From Aulostomus chinensis (lineage: Eukaryota; Chordata; Actinopteri; Syngnathiformes; Aulostomidae): a DNA stretch of 64,000 nt. Position numbers and translations under genes: made by a program. The stretch's first letter is position 1. Each line of letters begins with the position of its first letter. The stretch lies in NCBI GenBank assembly GCA_037954235.1, contig JBBMOA010000015.1, positions 23,842,069 to 23,906,068 on the forward strand. The letters are read 5' to 3'. The notes under the pieces were generated by a model, which was not told the DNA's origin, did not search any database, and saw nothing but the letters and a program-made list of their open reading frames with translations. Shown here piece by piece: positions 13,997 through 27,600 of this stretch.

Positions 13997-14030
13997 AATA
14001 ATTGTAGAGGAGGATCAATCTACAATTATT
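13997..14030. repeat. Perfect 12-bp inverted repeat (hairpin)
   Basis: AATAATTGTAGA at 13997-14008 and TCTACAATTATT at 14019-14030 are exact reverse complements around a 10-nt spacer. The spacer (ending GAGGATCAA) pairs in turn with TTGATCCCCTC just downstream, so two palindromes interlock. It could be the scar of a small inverted-repeat element. Confidence 0.7.
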
Positions 14031-14358
14031 TTGATCCCCTCTGTTGGTCCATAATTAGTTCTATAATTGTTAGGTAACAATTCCACAAAAAAATTACCTA
14101 CAAAATTTCATAAAACCAAAGTTCCTGCGGCGAACAGTGAAGCTCTGGGTTGGGGTCAGACCGAGGTAGCCACTCTGCCGGTCTCATCACCCACAGTCAG
14201 TCTCACTCTGCAGTTGGACAAGTGATCGGCTTTTGAGGCACAATCTATATCAGTTCCTTTATTCTTTTATCAGAATGGTCAGTTGAAGAGATTGTTTTCA
14301 GCCAGACCAGCAGGGAGCAGCTCAACAAACGTGCCAGGGGCTGACCGACTGACTCCAT

Positions 14359-14401
14359 GAGTGAGTGGGTGGGTGGGTGAGTGAGTGGGTGAGTAAGTGA
14401 G
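14359..14401. repeat. (GTGA/GGGT)n short tandem repeat
   Basis: About ten imperfect 4-bp units on the plus strand mixing GTGA and GGGT. Confidence 0.8.
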
Positions 14402-15925
14402 CGGTTCTCCATATTTCAATGTGTGTGCTTGAGTGAAGCAGCAATTCACACTCCGGAGCTGAAGCCCATGCCAGTGAGCCGGATGCTGATGTGCTACCAC
14501 GACATCTGAGCTCACGGTAGATTTCAGAATGATTTGGAAACGTGTGTCCAACCTTGACAGTCCTGTGCGAGACTGTTGTTGACAGGGATCCTGAGTGCCG
14601 ACCGTCCGCTGAACACAAGCTAAAAGCCGATATGGCATGCTAGCAGTCTCTGCTGGTCAAGGATGAAACCAGAGGGATGTTGCACCGGAGAGAAATGGTT
14701 GTGTTTCGGTCTTTACATTGGTGAATAGTGTCAAGGTTCACTGATGACTCAAAGGTCTTGGTAGTGATTTGACGTGAGATGCTGTCAGGGACAGTTAAGC
14801 TAACTTGCAAGCTGCCCGGACTGCTCAGGGTGAACTGTTGATGGTCGACCCCTGAACGAAAGATCGATCAGGTGCAAGCAATCACCTGGATAAAAGATTA
14901 AATGTCAAGCACTGTTGTTACCGTCTTACCAGAAATCATTAATAATAAATCTGACTTATCCACAATGGACTTGTAACCTGTCCAGGGTGACTGGCCAGCT
15001 GAGCATTATTCTCATCATTTCACCACACTTGTGCCCCAACAAAATACCCATTGGGCCGAGTCACTTGTACTTGACTACATCATGTTGTTGTAGTTATCAG
15101 TGGTGTGTCCTCCCCCTGCTGTGCTTCAGCGATACAGATCCTAACTCCTGTCACACCACTGACGTGAATGTTTAAAGGCATCAGAATACATTCATATACA
15201 GTGGACCTCAGGTGAACTGTCCACAGTTTCCCTTTTTTATTTAATGTCTTACTCTCATTGATCAATGGATCCAATTCAGACTGCATAGACACAGCATTGC
15301 TGCATTTCACTGCGGTACATTATTAATCAACACAGTCCAACTGGCCTGCTTTCACGAGGCTTGCCTAGTTTTGTGATCACAGCTCTCATTCTGCGTTACA
15401 TAGTTCTTGATTGACTTGGACTTGTGAAGATGTGTAACTTAAGAAGAAACTGTGCTCGGACCAGGCCCTAATTCAAAATTCTCACATTTCAAAATGCTTC
15501 CCCTTTCAGCAGAATCACTGCAACTGTTGGGTGGATATGAGTAGAGCCGCTGCAGGTGGGGTCTCCTCCCGTACTTCCCTACATGGGCAGCCAGGTCTTA
15601 CAAAGACTAGTAGGAATTTCACCCTCGAGCACTGTTTTCTTTGCATGATCAGAACACTGCAAGTTATAACTTGACCACAAAATATATTTGGAATCTTCAG
15701 CTATGGGAAAAGAACACACTGTTCTCCTCAATACAACACATTCAGTGCAAAGAGTTGCATGCAGAAAGTGCTCGTCATAATTCCTTGAAGAGATAATTGT
15801 GTTTGCCTTCACAACAAAAATGTATTCAAATGAGCGGTGGGTGAATAAATTCCTTAATTTCCTGGGCTACTTAACTATTAATCTAATCCATCTATCAAGT
15901 GATTTTTCACTAAGTGGATTCAGTG

Positions 15926-16302
15926 TGGCAGCACGGTGGAGCAGTGGTCAGCACTGTTGCCTCCCAGCAAGAAGGTTCTGGGTTCAAGCCTTGGCTGGAG
16001 CACATGGTCTGTCTGTGTGAGTCTCCATGTTCTCCCTGTTCCTGCTGGGTTCTCTCGGGTACTCCAGCTTCTTCCCACAGTCCAAAGACATCAAGAGGGG
16101 ACGAGGCTGATTGATACTCTAAATTGACCGTAGGCGTGGCTGGGAGAGCCAATGGTTGTCTGTCTCTATGTTGGCCCTGCCATGGACTGGTAACCCGTCC
16201 AGGGTGAAACCTGCCTCTTGCCCAAAGGCTGCTGGGATAGGCTCCACCCCCCCGCGACACTTAACAGGATAAGTGGTGTAAAATGGATGGATGGATGGAT
16301 GG
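15926..16302 (+). mobile_element. tRNA-headed dispersed repeat (copy 2)
   Basis: Head GGCAGCACGGTGGAGCAGTGG with a box-A-like core, then box B GGGTTCAAGCC about 40 bp on. The conserved body is the one described for copy 1, here in plus orientation, and it ends in GGATAAGTGG...AATGGATGGATGGATGG. The two copies make a long inverted pair about 4 kb apart. Frames on both strands inside it are shadows of the repeat. Confidence 0.88.
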
Positions 16303-16841
16303 AATTCAATGCAACGTTCCTCTTGACTGAGTCAACACATCTCTCTTCAAAGATGCAGGTCACAGTTCACACCAGGAAGAAAGGTAGAGAGGGAGAACAA
16401 CGCTGGAGAGTCTCAAGTTATTTATGCTGCATCTTTAAATTATTTGCAAATCACACAGTTGTTCTGTTTCATTTTTCTCCATTCCAACTTTGCCAGTTTT
16501 GTCACCATCCCCTTCAGTCTGCATTTAATCCAGCAGTTCTGAAGAAGATGGACACACTGAGTGATGGAAGAACAAAGAGAAATTTTCACTTGTGATCACA
16601 CCATCTGGGCCGCTGATGTGATCACACATTTTGGCAGGTAAACTGATCCAGAGCATACATTTTGTCTAAGTTTTAGAAGAATAAATTAGTGATGCTGCTG
16701 TTGGTGCCCAGAAAGCCCTTTTTTTCTTGTAATTCTTTATTTTGACAGAGTGTAAAACCCATAGCCTATTTATCATATCTATTATTTTTGATTAAAAGTT
16801 GGTTACTGTTAAAACAAACCCCTGCGCACATGTGTGAAATT

Positions 16842-16843
<2 letters not shown>

Positions 16844-16876
<33 letters not shown>

Positions 16877-16885
16877 TGCGTGCGC
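16844..16885. repeat. (GT)n passing into (GC/GT)n
   Basis: Uninterrupted alternating purine-pyrimidine DNA whose 3' third is CG-rich. Confidence 0.95.
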
Positions 16886-17544
16886 TCATGGGGGTCTTAG
16901 GACTAGAAACGGCCGTTGTTGTTGCTGCAGTGTTGCACATATTCATGCAGTGTTGTTCAGTGAGATGGGACGTGAGATGTTTGTAAAAGTTTATGACCTG
17001 GTGCTTTGTGCTGTATTTACATTGAATTCTGTCATTAATTTATCGTTTCCATCCACCTACCCAGAGACTACAGATGGAACTCTGCAATTCTGCTATGGCC
17101 TGGTTCTCATTGTTACAGACAAGGTTCATGTTCTACTGTGCACTGCCCTTCTCTGAATAAACACGTTACAGTCGCATTTTAAGATTAGTAATTAATATAC
17201 AATATCATTTATAAGGGCAGAGCACAGAAAAGTTGAACAGAAACAAAGACCCTGTCAAGTTATCATTTTAATTTTGTTCGAAGGCCTGAATGTAGATCTG
17301 GCCGTTGGTTTTGATCTTGGGAAGACTTCTTCCAGGGAAGTGATCAGAACTCAACCCCACTCTGACGATGGTTTTTCCTGATCCTGCTGCAGGGACGGTG
17401 AAAGAGCAGGGATGTGAATATTAAACAGAAGCTGCACTAGAATCAAAGGGGAGTGTACTAACAGACGAGAATAGACACAGAGGGCCACAGACACAGAAAG
17501 GCCAAGTGTGAGCCAAAAAGAGGTAGTGAGTATGTATTTCTTTA

Positions 17545-17566
17545 GGGGGGGGGGGGGGGGGGGGGG
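17545..17566. repeat. G22 homopolymer
   Basis: 22 consecutive G on the plus strand, followed by CGTGAGC. It is a strong quadruplex-forming and assembly-fragile site. Confidence 0.95.
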
Positions 17567-18319
17567 CGTGAGCTGGAGATGAGTCAATTCACAGGAATGC
17601 CTGGAAAGTACGGCATCTTTGAACTCTGTGGGTTACCTTATAATTGACGAAAGCGATGCCTTTTCTCTCACAGCCTCATCTTATTCTTGGGTGGCCGCTG
17701 TAACACCGGTGTCAGAATCAACAAACCCAATGACTGTATGTGTTCTTTGTCTTGCTCTCTTAGGTGGAGAAAGTCAGAGATCCTGCCAAATGTAGCCCTT
17801 GAAACAGAAATCCAGCTCTGCTTTCTTATCAGTGGTAAACAGGCCTGTAGGAACCTTCTAGCTGCTTCCATCAGCTGCCTTATGTTCGGATCTGACCACA
17901 GGAGTTTTAACATTTTGATTGACATTTAAAATCAGGTTAAATAAACACACTTAAGCAGAACCTTCAAATATGTTCCACCCTTTTATCCTCCACATGCGCA
18001 CATTAGCTGAAAATAAAAGCCCATCACGAACTACGGCTGTGAACTCCTGTTATCGCTCTCATGTCATCTCTCAACGGATGTAAGAAAAAATGGAGACGGA
18101 GGCTGGGCAGCAAGCTGTGTAGTGACGCTTAGCAGTGACACTGAAAAAGCAGAAGGCCATCAGTGAGAACTGAAAGTGAGATTAGAAAACTACCATTCAA
18201 GGCTGCATTGTTTACTGCCCATTGGTGACATGGTCAGCTGATTTCTCACTGGCTGTTGTGTTTCTAATCGGAAAGTACTGGCGCCATTAACCACAAACTC
18301 AAATATCAAACGTATGAAA

Positions 18320-18732
18320 TAGTGCTGTCAGGCGATTAAAAAAATGAATCTGATTAATTACAGGATTTGTAATTAATTAATCTAATTAATCCCATTTTAA
18401 TCTCATATCTGCTTCAGATCCCCAAACAAAGAATTTGAATTCTAGCATGTTATAAAATTGTAGTGCGTGACTAATCAAATGGATACACTAAGAAGAAAAG
18501 AAATCCACATTTTTATTGGTGATCGAATAAAACCTGAGTCAGGGCATCATAAGGCGGAGTCTCAAACAGGCACTTTGAGTAGCGACGCACGTTTAAAATG
18601 CTCGTGTTTGGGTAAAATTCGCATTGAATTGCCACTCAAATGTGCTATAATTAATCTTGCGTTAATTTCTATAACATATTAATTTGCGATGTAATTAATT
18701 AATCTAATTAATGCGTTAAAGTGACGGCCCTA
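18320..18732. mobile_element. hAT-type MITE, 413 bp, with exact 8-bp target duplication
   Basis: The left end TAGTGCTGTCAGG and the right end (reverse complement TAGGGCCGTCACT) form imperfect terminal inverted repeats. GTATGAAA lies immediately outside both ends (18312-18319 and 18733-18740), an exact 8-bp duplication as made by hAT transposases. The interior is AT-rich with repeated ATTAATTAATCTAATTAAT motifs near both ends and has no transposase. It needs enzyme supplied in trans. Confidence 0.9.
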
Positions 18733-18740
18733 GTATGAAA

Positions 18741-21700
18741 TGATGGGGTGTGAGGTTTAGGATAATCATCTAGAAAGAGGAGGATTATGCCTGACAGAGT
18801 AGTCCAAAAATAAATCAAACATCAAAATTCCTCAGGTCAAGCCAATCATTACTCATTCTGATACGTACTAATTATGATGCTAGTTGACATCCAAAGGATG
18901 TGTCGCTGTTGGACCTTGCAGATGGACGCTCATGATAATAACCCCTCCCTGCTCTGAGTTATGCAGACGTGACATTACAGCGGGACTAGAAGAACAAGAA
19001 CAAGCTGGTTTTTTTCTTCAGTTTTTCCTGGTTTTGGAGCAGCAGAGCGGTGAAACACTGGTAAGTTGACCACTAACCAGACACACTGTTTTCCACTAAA
19101 GCCTGCACATGTGAAACCGCACGGGGGGAGATTGAGTTAAACATTAGGACAAAGGGCCGCCTGATAAAGTTAGCAAGCTGTGAGTGTTTCAGCACTTTTT
19201 TAGTTTGTTTTGACACTTGCAAGTGCAAGACAAGACACCCACTGATTGTAGAAGTGACATTTGTTTTTCAAGAGGAAAATCCTCTTTGTGCCAACATGTG
19301 TTACATTCTGCTTGAATAAATATTTATTGATGACGGAACAGTGATAGTGTAAGCCCTGGACTTGCTGCATATGAGTGTGTGTGTGTGTGTAAATCTCAAC
19401 CTCAGAGACACAGAGGAGATGAGACGTAGCGCCACTCACAATTCACATATAACAAACACGACGGTAAGTAAATCAAGGTCAGCTTCATGATTATGTCCTT
19501 GTTCATTTATTGTGTGATAAGTCAACATAATTGGTGATTACGAGAACAGGCCTGAGCAGAACTCCTGCTGCTGCTGCTGCACATTACTGCTGGGTTACTA
19601 AGCAGGATGGCATACCTGAGCGCTGAGACCATCCTGAGAGAGCACTTTCTGACGGGGGGTGTTATCTGTAACTGGTCCATGGGAGATCAGCCTGGTATTT
19701 CCTCAATAAGGCCAAGAGAGGCAGAGCTTTGAGTGGTTCCCATCTAGTCCCAAATTTATAATTAGACCACAATACCCCTGGGCTTAGCAGTAGGCCTCCA
19801 GGCACTACGGGTCTGGTCTTGTGCTGGTCTTGCTCTGGACTGCAGCAGAGCAGTGAACTACCACTGAATGTTGTATCTTAAATCCTTTCCTCCACAGATT
19901 GAAACTTCAGGCGTCTAAGTGCATAATAGCACTAACTCATCCCAAACTCCAAAAATTCAGCCATATCTGTGACTTTATGTGAAAAACAGATTAAATCATT
20001 TTGTGTTGAGGATGCCGAACGTATGCACACATTGTATAAATATCTATGAGTGAAAACACTCTGTCTGGTTGTATCTTGAAGCTTGTTAGCTGACATAATA
20101 CATCAGCTGGTTCTGTGTGAGATAAAAAGCTAATGGTGAGTAGAGAGTAAAAAAATTGGGAGTTTCTTTTTCTTTATATGTCTGAAAGTTTTCTGGTCCG
20201 AACTCAGAGGTAACTCTGAATGACAAGCTCTCCTGCCTGCTCAGTGCTCTGTCGACTCCCAGCTGATGAATCCTGCTGCCTTCTTTCACAGGCTTCAAAC
20301 TTTTGTTTTAGCATTCAACATAAGAGTTTTGGACCGCTGTCGCTCTACAGTGGCTGGATGTCTCAGGCTTTGACAGAAACTGCATGCTCCGTTGTGCATA
20401 GCAGAGGAACAAACTAGCAAAGTCTGGAAATCCAATTAAGGGACAAACAGTCTGCCGCTCTGGACTGACATGACAGCTTCTATTAGTTTATTCCAGCCGG
20501 GTAACAGGGCATCATCATTTACCAGGATCATGATTTTGGCTGTTGCTGGCTACATGCTAACAAATCACATCAGTAGTTCTCATAATCAGTCATGCTTTGA
20601 TTGTCTGTACAGTTATGGAACTGAGCAAACTTAGTTCCAATCTAAGAGTTGTTACTAAAATACGGCCCAGAAGTCTGGAAAAGCAACACAAGTGCTTATG
20701 TGCTCTCAGGGGACGGCAACGATCTTCTGAAGTTGTTGCCAGGAGAAGAAATGCAAAAACCATCTCCCGGAGTCTCTTCTGCCGGATAATGGTAAAGTGT
20801 TTCCTCTTCCTGAGTTTAAGAAAACAGAATTGTGACATACAAGGATATCCCGCAACATATGATGAGTGAATCTGACCTCAGACTCCGAGATTGACACAAG
20901 GCATCGCTACACTCGAGTGCTACTTAACGTGGTTCTCCCCCACATCTGTCAGTTTACTTGAAACTTGGACTAAACGTGGTTGAGGGTGTGTAACGGGCCG
21001 GGGAGGACATTTACATGTGAATATTGCATTGGCAGAGGAATGTGCTCTCTGAGTGACCTTCTGTCATTAGGGTTACGAAAAAACGATCTACAGATTTTTA
21101 CCACACTTAAGGGAGGAACAGTGCACTGGGACATTTTCAGTCGTTTCTCAGCAAACTTTACCTTGGTGGAGGGCTGTGCTGTCTGGGTGTGCTTTGGAAA
21201 GACCTTCCATACACAAGTTGCTTGTGAAAAACAAGTTGTCAGATTTGGTATAGCTATAGAGCTGTCTTTGTAGATATGTACTTAAATCTTGATGAAATAA
21301 GTACTGGATTATGCTCATTATGGACATATATTAAAGGACTGAGACTGGGATCAGAGCCAAGAATGGTTGGGACTGTCCAAATTGTTTATAATCTCATGTG
21401 AAGTGCAAATGCTGCTGGCACATTCCTCTGTGCTTCCATTCCTTTGAGGCCCTCTTCTTACACTCAGAGCTGGCAGAGCTGTGCAGCCGGCCAGTTCTAC
21501 AATGGCAGGACCGCTCTGTGTCAGAAACCATAAGCTTCCCTCAAGTGTCCTCAGGCAAAACATGGAATCACTCGGCTGGTGCTGACTCTGAGTTTATAAA
21601 GCATCAAATTAATCCAATCAATTAAGAGTAAAGGAAGCTTTTAAGGGGTTTCCAGGGTTTAGACTGTTGCTCGTTATTCATACTGAGCACATCATTTAGC

Positions 21701-24700
21701 CAGCAAATTCTTTCACTGCACACTGTAGGCCTGCCTTTACAGTGCGACTAACACACTTTGATTTTATCTTAAATTGATTGGAGATGGACAAGAAAAGAAA
21801 AAACCCACAAAAACTCTGTAATGACCTGAGTGTGTGTTTAGAGAGAGAAAGAACACTGCAGAGAATTTAAAGTCACAAATCCAAAGAAAGGAAGTCAGCT
21901 TTCTAGACGGTTGAGGAATTTCTCATTTAGACTTTGTAAGATATATTTCATGTCAACCAAAGAAGCAGAACTGCAAGTTGAAACTGTATTATTGTGGTTA
22001 GAAAAAAAAATTGTCTGAAAAATGGCAAAGTGACTAAGAGGGACCAACAAGGACTGGTCAGGAAAGGATAACACCCACAGCTAGCGCAGCTGACTCAAGG
22101 AGAGAAGCCTGAGGCGCTGAACACAAGTTAAAGACAAGTATAATGCAGGGTTTACTGTGGGTCTTTGCACAATTCAAAGACCTAATCTCTCCGTTTCTAT
22201 GAAGACTTTGTAAATAGCAGTCCAGCAGAGAAATGTCTGAAAACCAGTGTTGAGAGTGGGTGTGCAGGGCTTCCATTTCCAAACCACTCAGCCTTGTTTT
22301 CACAAAAGTGCCAAGAAGAAGCTCCAGAAACTGGAAGAGGCAGCAGATGGATCGATGCTGACGGTCCCCAGGGGCCCTGTGGTACTGCGGTACTGCACCA
22401 GCTCGACTTAGGAGCACTTAAGTCTCACAAAGGAGGCGGATAGATGCGCCAGTTGTCTAGGGAGGTGCTCACGGCCCCAGCAGGCCGATAACTATTGATT
22501 ATTTCATATTATAGACAATGGAATTAAATGTCAGTGAGGAAAAAAAAAACACAAAAATTAATAAATACAAACAGCATATCAGATTTATGGTTTAAAATAG
22601 CTTTCTTTACAAAAATGCATTTTTCTTAACTTTTTGTCTTAAAATGTCATTAAAAACCAAACTTCAAGTGTGGATAAAAGGGAAGGAAAAGATGCCCTTA
22701 ATATATTTTTCATGAATTTGAGGCTTTGGTCTTCTTAAATTTTCTTTTTTTTCTCCATGATTACACCACTTTGTTCTCAGGGCCTTGGAAAATTAGTCAG
22801 ATTTTCACAAGACACTGGTGGGGAAAGAGTTCAAATGTCAAATTAATAACTGTGACACGCCAGATACTTGTCTTTATAATCAAATTCAGGCGTGGCTTGT
22901 AAATGGAGTTCATCTCTTCTACGTTGCTCTCTGGAGATCCACATCCATGGGCGATCACAGATCCGAATCCTCCCTCCTCACATCTCTTCAAGACTTTAAT
23001 GCTCCGTAAGTAAACATCTTCATGTTCTGCAGCAGCGTAGCGGACCTCAAAGATGAAATTCACCGGTAAACTGCAAATCGGATTTTCTGATCACTGGGAT
23101 GAGACCAGGCAGGGCTGAAACCTTGAGCGGCGCCGCAGCACTAGCTATCCACAACTGAAGTGTGAGGCCTCATGTTGCGCCACCACCGCCTTCACAAGCT
23201 CAGAAGTGTCTGTCAGCTTAAAAACCAAGAGCCTTGGCTTCAAGGGTGCATGAAGTTCAGGATTATCAACAGAAACATGCTGGAGGCACAACAGTAAAAT
23301 ATACTTGCAGGATTTGACAAGAATGTTGTACTATGAACTGCACATTGTAAATGTTAAATATACCACATGACCATTTAGTGTTGTTTTAAAAACCTTGTAA
23401 TAGGGGTGCACAATTCATGGAATACATTTTCTTTCCTTTCTTTCTTATAGATTCAGCTGCATGAGGAGTTTTTTTTTCCTGTGGTTGTTTTCATCTTTGG
23501 AAGTGAGGAATCATATATCTACGCAGCTAAAGACATCCAAATGTTAATTACCCTTCGGAAGGTGTGTTTATTCATCCCATGGTGACGCAGCCACCTGAAG
23601 GTAATTCACCCCTCCCTAGTAAAAGCACACTGAGGATACAGTGAAGTGCATTTTCAGTTTCTTCCCTTGACTAACACCTGACCTACTTGCTGCCGTTTTC
23701 GTTTTCCTTTCTCTTTTCTATTTTTATTTCTTTCTCACTGATCTGAGTCTCATCCACATGCTGACTTACTACCATAAGCACAATGTCTACATTATCGCCT
23801 GTTTACTCCAGAGATTTAGAGGATATACTCCAACAACTCTTTTATTCACTCCAACCAAACTGTTCGCATTTGTCTGGAAACTGCTTTGTTAATGGCACTG
23901 TAAATGTTATTAATAGCTCCCCGCAGACTGCCACTGCTGCTGTTCCTGCTGTTATGTGCCGTAATCTCGTCTTTGGTGAAGAAAAACCATCTAGTTCCAG
24001 CAGTAATTAATAATTACTGCTTCCATTTAAAAATACTAGTGGTATACAAATCACTAGGAATATCTTTCAACGCAGGGCTTAACAATTCATCAAAATGCTA
24101 GCCAAGTCTTATATGTGATATCCAAGTTGCAGGAGATGTGATCTTTTTTTTTTTTTTGAGAAGGGTAAACTGTGTCCCAGCATGCAATGATGGCCTGCAG
24201 ACGTCAGGGAGAACCTGGCTTATGTTGAATGAATGAAATGTTACAGCCTGAGTCACGGTGAAATGGTGCTTAACAGCTGCTGGACCTGACTAACAGAGCC
24301 TGACAATGTGCCTGGGCCGAGATTCAAAGCTTATATGATTCCGTCAAAAGGACCACCCAGTCCTGCTTCAGCTGATCGACGCCACCAAGAGTGTGCTACT
24401 GTTCCACATTAGTCTGACTCTGTGCTCTCCCCTGCCGCGGTTCGATTGTGTCGTTTCATTGTCATGCATAAAACCGATAAGCTGCGTTAAAACCAATGCC
24501 AGGCACGACCAGTACAAGCAGAAGACAGTTATTGCATCTTCTAGTGGTGCTTCTCCTTCCTCTCCCTCCTTACAGTTGTTAGTTCAGAAGCAAACCATGA
24601 AAGTGTGGCCAAGTATTTCAAAATAAAAGACAGAATATATAAATCAGAAATTATTCATTGTGTCTTCAATGACAAATCCTGATTAAGAGATCAAGAGGCT

Positions 24701-25883
24701 GGAACGTTGCATTCTACGCTGTCACTCAAAACCTTGCAAGCTCATTCAAGTACATCTAGTGACTTCAGGGATGCTGCGGTTCAGTTTTTACAATTTGCTT
24801 TAAGCATTAAAAAGAAGAAAAACCTCTCAAGCAAACAACAGCAGAGCGCAGAGACACTCACACTGAGCTGAAATGAGAAAAGAAACAAATCATTTTGTGT
24901 AGTTAATAGTCATGACTATTCTGCTCACTGCCCTTTCGCAGTGAGGGCCGTGCTGATGAGCCATCCATGAATGTGTGTGTGCTGCTCGGGCAGAAGACAC
25001 ACACAACCTCATACAGCTTGGAGTATTCAGTATTCCGTTTTTTTTAGGGTTCTTTTTTTTTTTCATTCCCATTGACTCCAAAGCATCTTGGAAATAATTT
25101 ACGGTGTGCCAGTATCATTATTTAGAAGCACACTGAGAATCCTGGACCTGAGGAGCTGGAGACATGGTAGGTGGCACTTTAGCTGGAAGCAGTTTAGCAT
25201 AAACATGATGATATTTAACTGTAAAGTTTTCTTCAGGCATTGAGAGCCTTCGGGGGGAAACGCCAGATGAATGCTTGCTTTGGGAAGCCGCTGAGATGCG
25301 CCAATTAAAAGGAACAAACAATGTCAACATGACCCACTTTTCTATCTCCTGTCGTGCCACCACTTTGTCTCCAGACACTTCAAGGCACACGTCCACGTCT
25401 CCCCGCCTCTACAGCATTCGACCAAACACACCCCTGGGCCCTTTGTTCCACGGGCATGTTTGGACACGGCCTTCACATGCAACAGTCCTGTGGCATACGC
25501 AGAAATGCCTCTCTCTAAAATTTGTCTGATTTTAAGATGATCCTACAGGAGTGACAACCTGTCCGGAGACTGGAGACGTCGCTCTGCATTTCATATCTTG
25601 GAAGAAGAGGCTGGTGAGTTTTCTAAATACCCACAGTTGTTTTAATATAGTTTGGATTCAGTTTAATAAAGTATGCACCCTGCATGTTTGTAGCATATCT
25701 GTACCAGAGGTTTGACCTTAGACATGGCAGAAAGTTTTAAGAAGCTAATGGCTGTGACCATCATGAAAATAGTTCACGCAGTAGCTGACACTACTTCATT
25801 CTTGGAACGTCTCGGCAACCCAGGTCAAACAACAAGTCAAATGCTGCCATCTCAAATTGCAGGCAGGCAGTTCATAAATATTC

Positions 25884-25885
<2 letters not shown>
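18741..25885. other. Single-copy-like non-coding DNA
   Basis: Small features only: (TG)n near 19374-19390, (CTG)5 near 19568, and T runs near 24146 and 25050. A minus-strand frame at 22797-23063 has an AG-preceded start but no good donor or family match. Nothing else is supported. Confidence 0.5.
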
Positions 25886-25936
<51 letters not shown>

Positions 25937-25941
25937 GTGTT
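25886..25941. repeat. (GT)n microsatellite
   Basis: About 25 GT units with a TTGTGTT end. Confidence 0.95.
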
Positions 25942-26800
25942 GAGAAACTTTGGTTTCACTGGTCATTACAGACTTCTCAAAGAATGGAGAGAGCCATTTC
26001 GACAAGCGTGTCTGTCAGGTCAAAGTGTTGCTCCATTGGACATGGTCACTATTACACTGTCTGGATTTCATAGATTGGACTTCTGCAGCAGCTTTCTTTT
26101 TATTCATGCACTTTGTTGAGTTTTCATTCATCTTTCTTGTGTTTATTTGAAAAAAAAGCATGTTAAATGGTCTAATACAATGGGCCAGGCTATTACATCT
26201 CCAGAAATGCACCCAAGGCACCAATTCAGAGGAGTAATTGGATGCTGTAGGGATCAATGCTAATCCTGAGAACTGCAATTCACAATGAACTCATAGATTC
26301 ACAGTCACCATTATGTTTGCAGCTTCCAAGTAAATTTTACCTTTCAGGAGGGAAATATTGGCTCTGGTTAACTACGGTCAAAGACTTATTGGAGCTCCAG
26401 GGAGTGAAATGTTGGAGAGAGGCTTTCCCGCAAACCTCCTTCACCTCAGTGACTGGTGGAGGGCTGTATCTGTACCTCTTCAACCCAGAGCTTTTGATCC
26501 TCTCTGGTTTCCTTTAGCGGCCACAATCCGCTGCATCGAGCTAACTGACATCTACAGCTGCAATCATGACCGATGGATACGGGAGTCAAACCTGTTAACA
26601 TTTCTTTTACAGCTATTGATTTTTGGTGTTTCAAGTGAGATCCGTGGAGTTTATCCACTATTTAGATCAGTGGTCCCCAAACTATGGCCCGGCCCCCTGA
26701 ACAATACCAGAGATGCATTTTGATTTTTTTTCCATGAGTGTATTTGTATTTGATAATAAAATTGAGAACTAGCAATTAACTATTTTCATTATTAACTATT

Positions 26801-27600
26801 AAGGTGTGTTCACTAGGGCTGCGATCGATAATAGAAATTGTCGACAATGAATTCTATTGTCGACAGACGCGTTTTTCCAACAGAGTGAGGCATCTCACTT
26901 GATTATAATCTCTGCCGAGAGTCGCTCATGCGCAGTAGCGTCTCTGTCTCTGAGCTGTAACATACAGGAACGCGGCGTCAACATCAGGTACGCGCACTAA
27001 AACTTCTAAAGTTTGGTGGCATTTTAGCCTGGATACGGCGAATAAAAAGACTACTAGCAAAGGTTGCAAAGCAGACCTTGGTGTCATGGCGGTGATGCAG
27101 GAACATTTAAAGAAGCCCGTCGGGCAGTTGAACGAGACGGAGTCTGACTCACCTCAGTGAGATTTAAGTAACATTCAAGCCAATACGGTTTTTAGGACAC
27201 ACATTGTACATTTTATAAGCGTATTTTCGCTATAAAAGAGAGCTCTAGCATTATGAGACTGTGCCTGACAAACGTATTTTAAATTAATGAATGTTCAACA
27301 AAAGATGTATTTTTCATTGTGCCCATCTTTCTTGTTTATTATTTGCCACATAATTAAATCAACCTCATGCTAAATTTAAGAAAAAATTAATAATTATCCG
27401 ATTAGTCGACTAATCGTTTCAATAGTCGGTGACTAGTCGACTATTAAAAGAGTCGTTAGTTGCAGCCCGAATCTTCACACCAAATGCAACACGAATTTTC
27501 ACGTCACTTTTTTCGTGCGAATTTGATCGCTGGATCAATGTGTTTATATTCGCGAATAAAGCGACGCGAAAATTCCCATTGCCGTTTGGTGTGAACACAG
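26801..27600. mobile_element. Middle nested MITE with GGTGTGTTCACACC ends
   Basis: The left end AAGGTGTGTTCAC is cut by the innermost element and resumes as ACCAAATGC. The right end reads GTTTGGTGTGAACACAG, the complementary terminus. The interior has repeated CGCGAA/TTCGTGCGAA motifs. Flanks TTAACTAT and GTAACTAT suggest an imperfect target duplication, but the exact ends are uncertain by several bases. Confidence 0.65.
26814..27470. mobile_element. Innermost nested hAT-type MITE, ~657 bp
   Basis: Ends TAGGGCTGC and (reverse complement) TCGGGCTGC, with repeated ATTAGTCGACTAATCG-like motifs near the right end. Flanking octamers are GTGTTCAC (26806-26813) and ATCTTCAC (27471-27478), six of eight matching. 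Removing the insert restores a clean GTGTTCACACC terminus of the middle element. Confidence 0.8.

Larger units (their letters stand above)
11929..15925. other. Single-copy-like non-coding DNA
   Basis: Contains a hairpin at 13997-14030 and a (GTGA/GGGT) patch at about 14359-14401. No gene or transposon was recognised. Confidence 0.5.
16303..18311. other. Non-coding with GT and G tracts
   Basis: Holds a (GT)n tract running into GCGCGTGCGTGCGC (16844-16885) and a G22 homopolymer (17545-17566). No gene was recognised. Confidence 0.5.

Noticed and set aside
17668..17925. Overlapping frames on both strands
   Set aside because: Neither has motif, splice context or repeat identity. Consistent with chance.
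22797..23063. Minus-strand frame of 88 codons preceded by TTTGCAG
   Set aside because: No credible donor and no recognisable family. An AG upstream alone is not enough.
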